DNA of 49,144 nucleotides from a virus. The position numbers and the translations under genes are program-made. The notes beneath the pieces are model-generated. The model did not search any database. It was given only the letters and a program-made list of their open reading frames with translations, and was not told the origin of the DNA. Position 1 is the first letter of the stretch. Each line of letters starts with the position of its first letter. Of the stretch, positions 48,709 through 49,144 are shown in pieces. Location: positions 1 to 49,144 of the IMG/VR virus record IMGVR_UViG_3300017917_000368. One strand, 5' to 3'.

Positions 48709-48709
48709 C

Positions 48710-48738
48710 TTGACCTAAATTTTTAATTCTGTTAATAT
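48710..48738 (+). promoter_or_regulatory. Probable sigma70-type promoter
   Basis: TTGACC (48710-48715) and TAATAT (48733-48738) at 17-base spacing, directly after the porin terminator and before the small gene at 48781. Confidence 0.6.
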
Positions 48739-48780
48739 ATTAGAGTTAACACTCGTAAGAACTTATATAAGGAACTAAAC

Positions 48781-48936
48781 ATGTTTGATTCAATTGAAAT
48801 TCGTAAAGTAGCCAATGGTTTTATTGTTATCTTAAACACAGAAGATGACGCACAGGAATATGTATTTGACACTAGCCGTAAAGCCATTCGTTTTATCAAA
48901 GAATACGTAGAAGCTAAAGTAGCAGTAACCGCATAA
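48781..48936 (+). CDS. 51-residue hypothetical protein
   Basis: A short gene, MFDSIEIRKVANGFIVILNT then EDDAQEYVFDTSRKAIRFIK, ending AKVAVTA. AAGGA sits 7 bases before the ATG, and a terminator and probable promoter precede it. The pattern of a beta strand pair (GFIVILNTEDDAQEYVF) followed by a helix is that of a small alpha/beta protein; I recall close versions in T4-like environmental phages, function unknown. Likely early. Confidence 0.75.
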   Translation: MFDSIEIRKVANGFIVILNTEDDAQEYVFDTSRKAIRFIKEYVEAKVAVTA

Positions 48937-48958
48937 TTTTGGCACCGAAATTAGCAAA

Positions 48959-48966
48959 AATAAATA
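48959..48966 (+). promoter_or_regulatory. Late promoter AATAAATA
   Basis: AATAAATA lies 38 bases before the ATG of the epimerase-like gene, which has a GGAG ribosome site. Confidence 0.65.
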
Positions 48967-49004
48967 CATTAAAGCAGTAAATTCAATCAAAATTGGAGAT
49001 TTCG

Positions 49005-49144
49005 ATGTCAAAAACCGTTCTAGTAACTGGCGGTGCGGGCTTTGTTGCACACCACGTTATTCATCATTTATTAAAAAACACAGACTGGAATATTGTCAGT
49101 CTTGATCGCTTAGACTTTAGTGGCAATTTAAATCGTTTGTCTGA
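49005..49144 (+). CDS. NAD-dependent sugar epimerase/dehydratase (3' end outside window)
   Basis: Only the first 46 residues are present. MSKTVLVTGGAGFVAHHVIH is the Rossmann NAD(P)-binding start of extended short-chain dehydrogenases (TGGAGFxxxH), followed by a strand ending in SLDRLDFSGN, where the Asp binds the adenosine ribose. dTDP-glucose 4,6-dehydratase and UDP-sugar epimerases start like this. The usual GxxGxxG third Gly is Ala-His here (GFVAHH), a form I have seen in some family members. It may act with the cytidylyltransferase-cupin in sugar nucleotide synthesis. Start chosen by the GGAG site 7 bases upstream. Confidence 0.85.
   Translation, partial: MSKTVLVTGGAGFVAHHVIHHLLKNTDWNIVSLDRLDFSGNLNRLS

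Noticed and set aside
48832-49050. Reverse-strand 72-codon frame near the end
   Set aside because: It covers two forward genes with good ribosome sites and has none of its own; it is a shadow frame.
1-49144. tRNA genes, integrase or attachment sites
   Set aside because: No cloverleaf with a T-loop GTTCRA pattern and no integrase-like protein was noticed, but this was by eye; a tRNAscan run would settle it.

Overview
The window is part of the genome of a T4-like contractile-tailed phage (myovirus). It carries recognisable homologues of major capsid protein gp23, neck proteins gp13 and gp14, tail completion protein gp15, sheath gp18, tube gp19, head completion protein gp4, small and large terminase (gp16, gp17), ssDNA-binding gp32 and recombinase UvsX. 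Many small virion genes and the radical-SAM genes look like those of the marine and freshwater T4-like group (cyanophages and relatives) rather than enteric T4. An outer-membrane porin gene with a Sec signal peptide means the host is Gram-negative. Its sequence style recalls porins of freshwater Betaproteobacteria, possibly methylotrophs; that host guess is from memory only.

Layout: 1-1.2 kb, end of the capsid gene and a terminator, then a small reverse-strand gene with its own sigma70 promoter. 1.6-14.9 kb, a run of virion and tail-fibre genes, including a 1,070-residue fibre, a 1,789-residue fibre with internal repeats and two glycine-rich adhesin-like proteins. 14.9-15.6 kb, a glycosyltransferase-like protein. 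15.6-18.9 kb, reverse-strand Nudix, gp15 and gp14. 18.9-22.5 kb, two unknown genes, gp13, a dNMP kinase and a reverse-strand zinc-ribbon protein. 22.6-28.6 kb, sheath, tube, a second tube-like protein and gp4. 28.6-36.8 kb, terminase genes with likely internal-head proteins and an SGNH hydrolase. 37-38 kb, gp32. 38-44.1 kb, a sulfotransferase-like gene, two radical-SAM genes flanking uvsX, a methyltransferase and a cytidylyltransferase-cupin fusion. 44.2-49.1 kb, a likely packaged protein, an RNA polymerase omega-like subunit, S-adenosylhomocysteine hydrolase, the porin and the start of a sugar-nucleotide epimerase.

Regulation is unusually readable. An octamer GATAAATA (variants AATAAATA, CATAAATA, TATAAATA, GTTAAATA) stands in front of nearly every late transcription unit on both strands and corresponds to the T4 late promoter TATAAATA. 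Sigma70-type promoters stand before the likely early genes. At gp13 the late octamer lies in the loop of a perfect 15-bp inverted repeat whose right arm holds the ribosome binding site, as in T4 gene e. The gp32 leader can be folded as a pseudoknot, as in T4.

The most noteworthy points are the porin under an exact TATAAATA promoter, the gp13 switch, the omega-like subunit, the radical-SAM/sulfotransferase/methyltransferase cluster with an SAH hydrolase downstream, and a set of proteins sharing a short N-terminus like the T4 capsid-targeting peptide. No intergenic stretch exceeds 300 bases. I found no tRNA, CRISPR array or insertion sequence.
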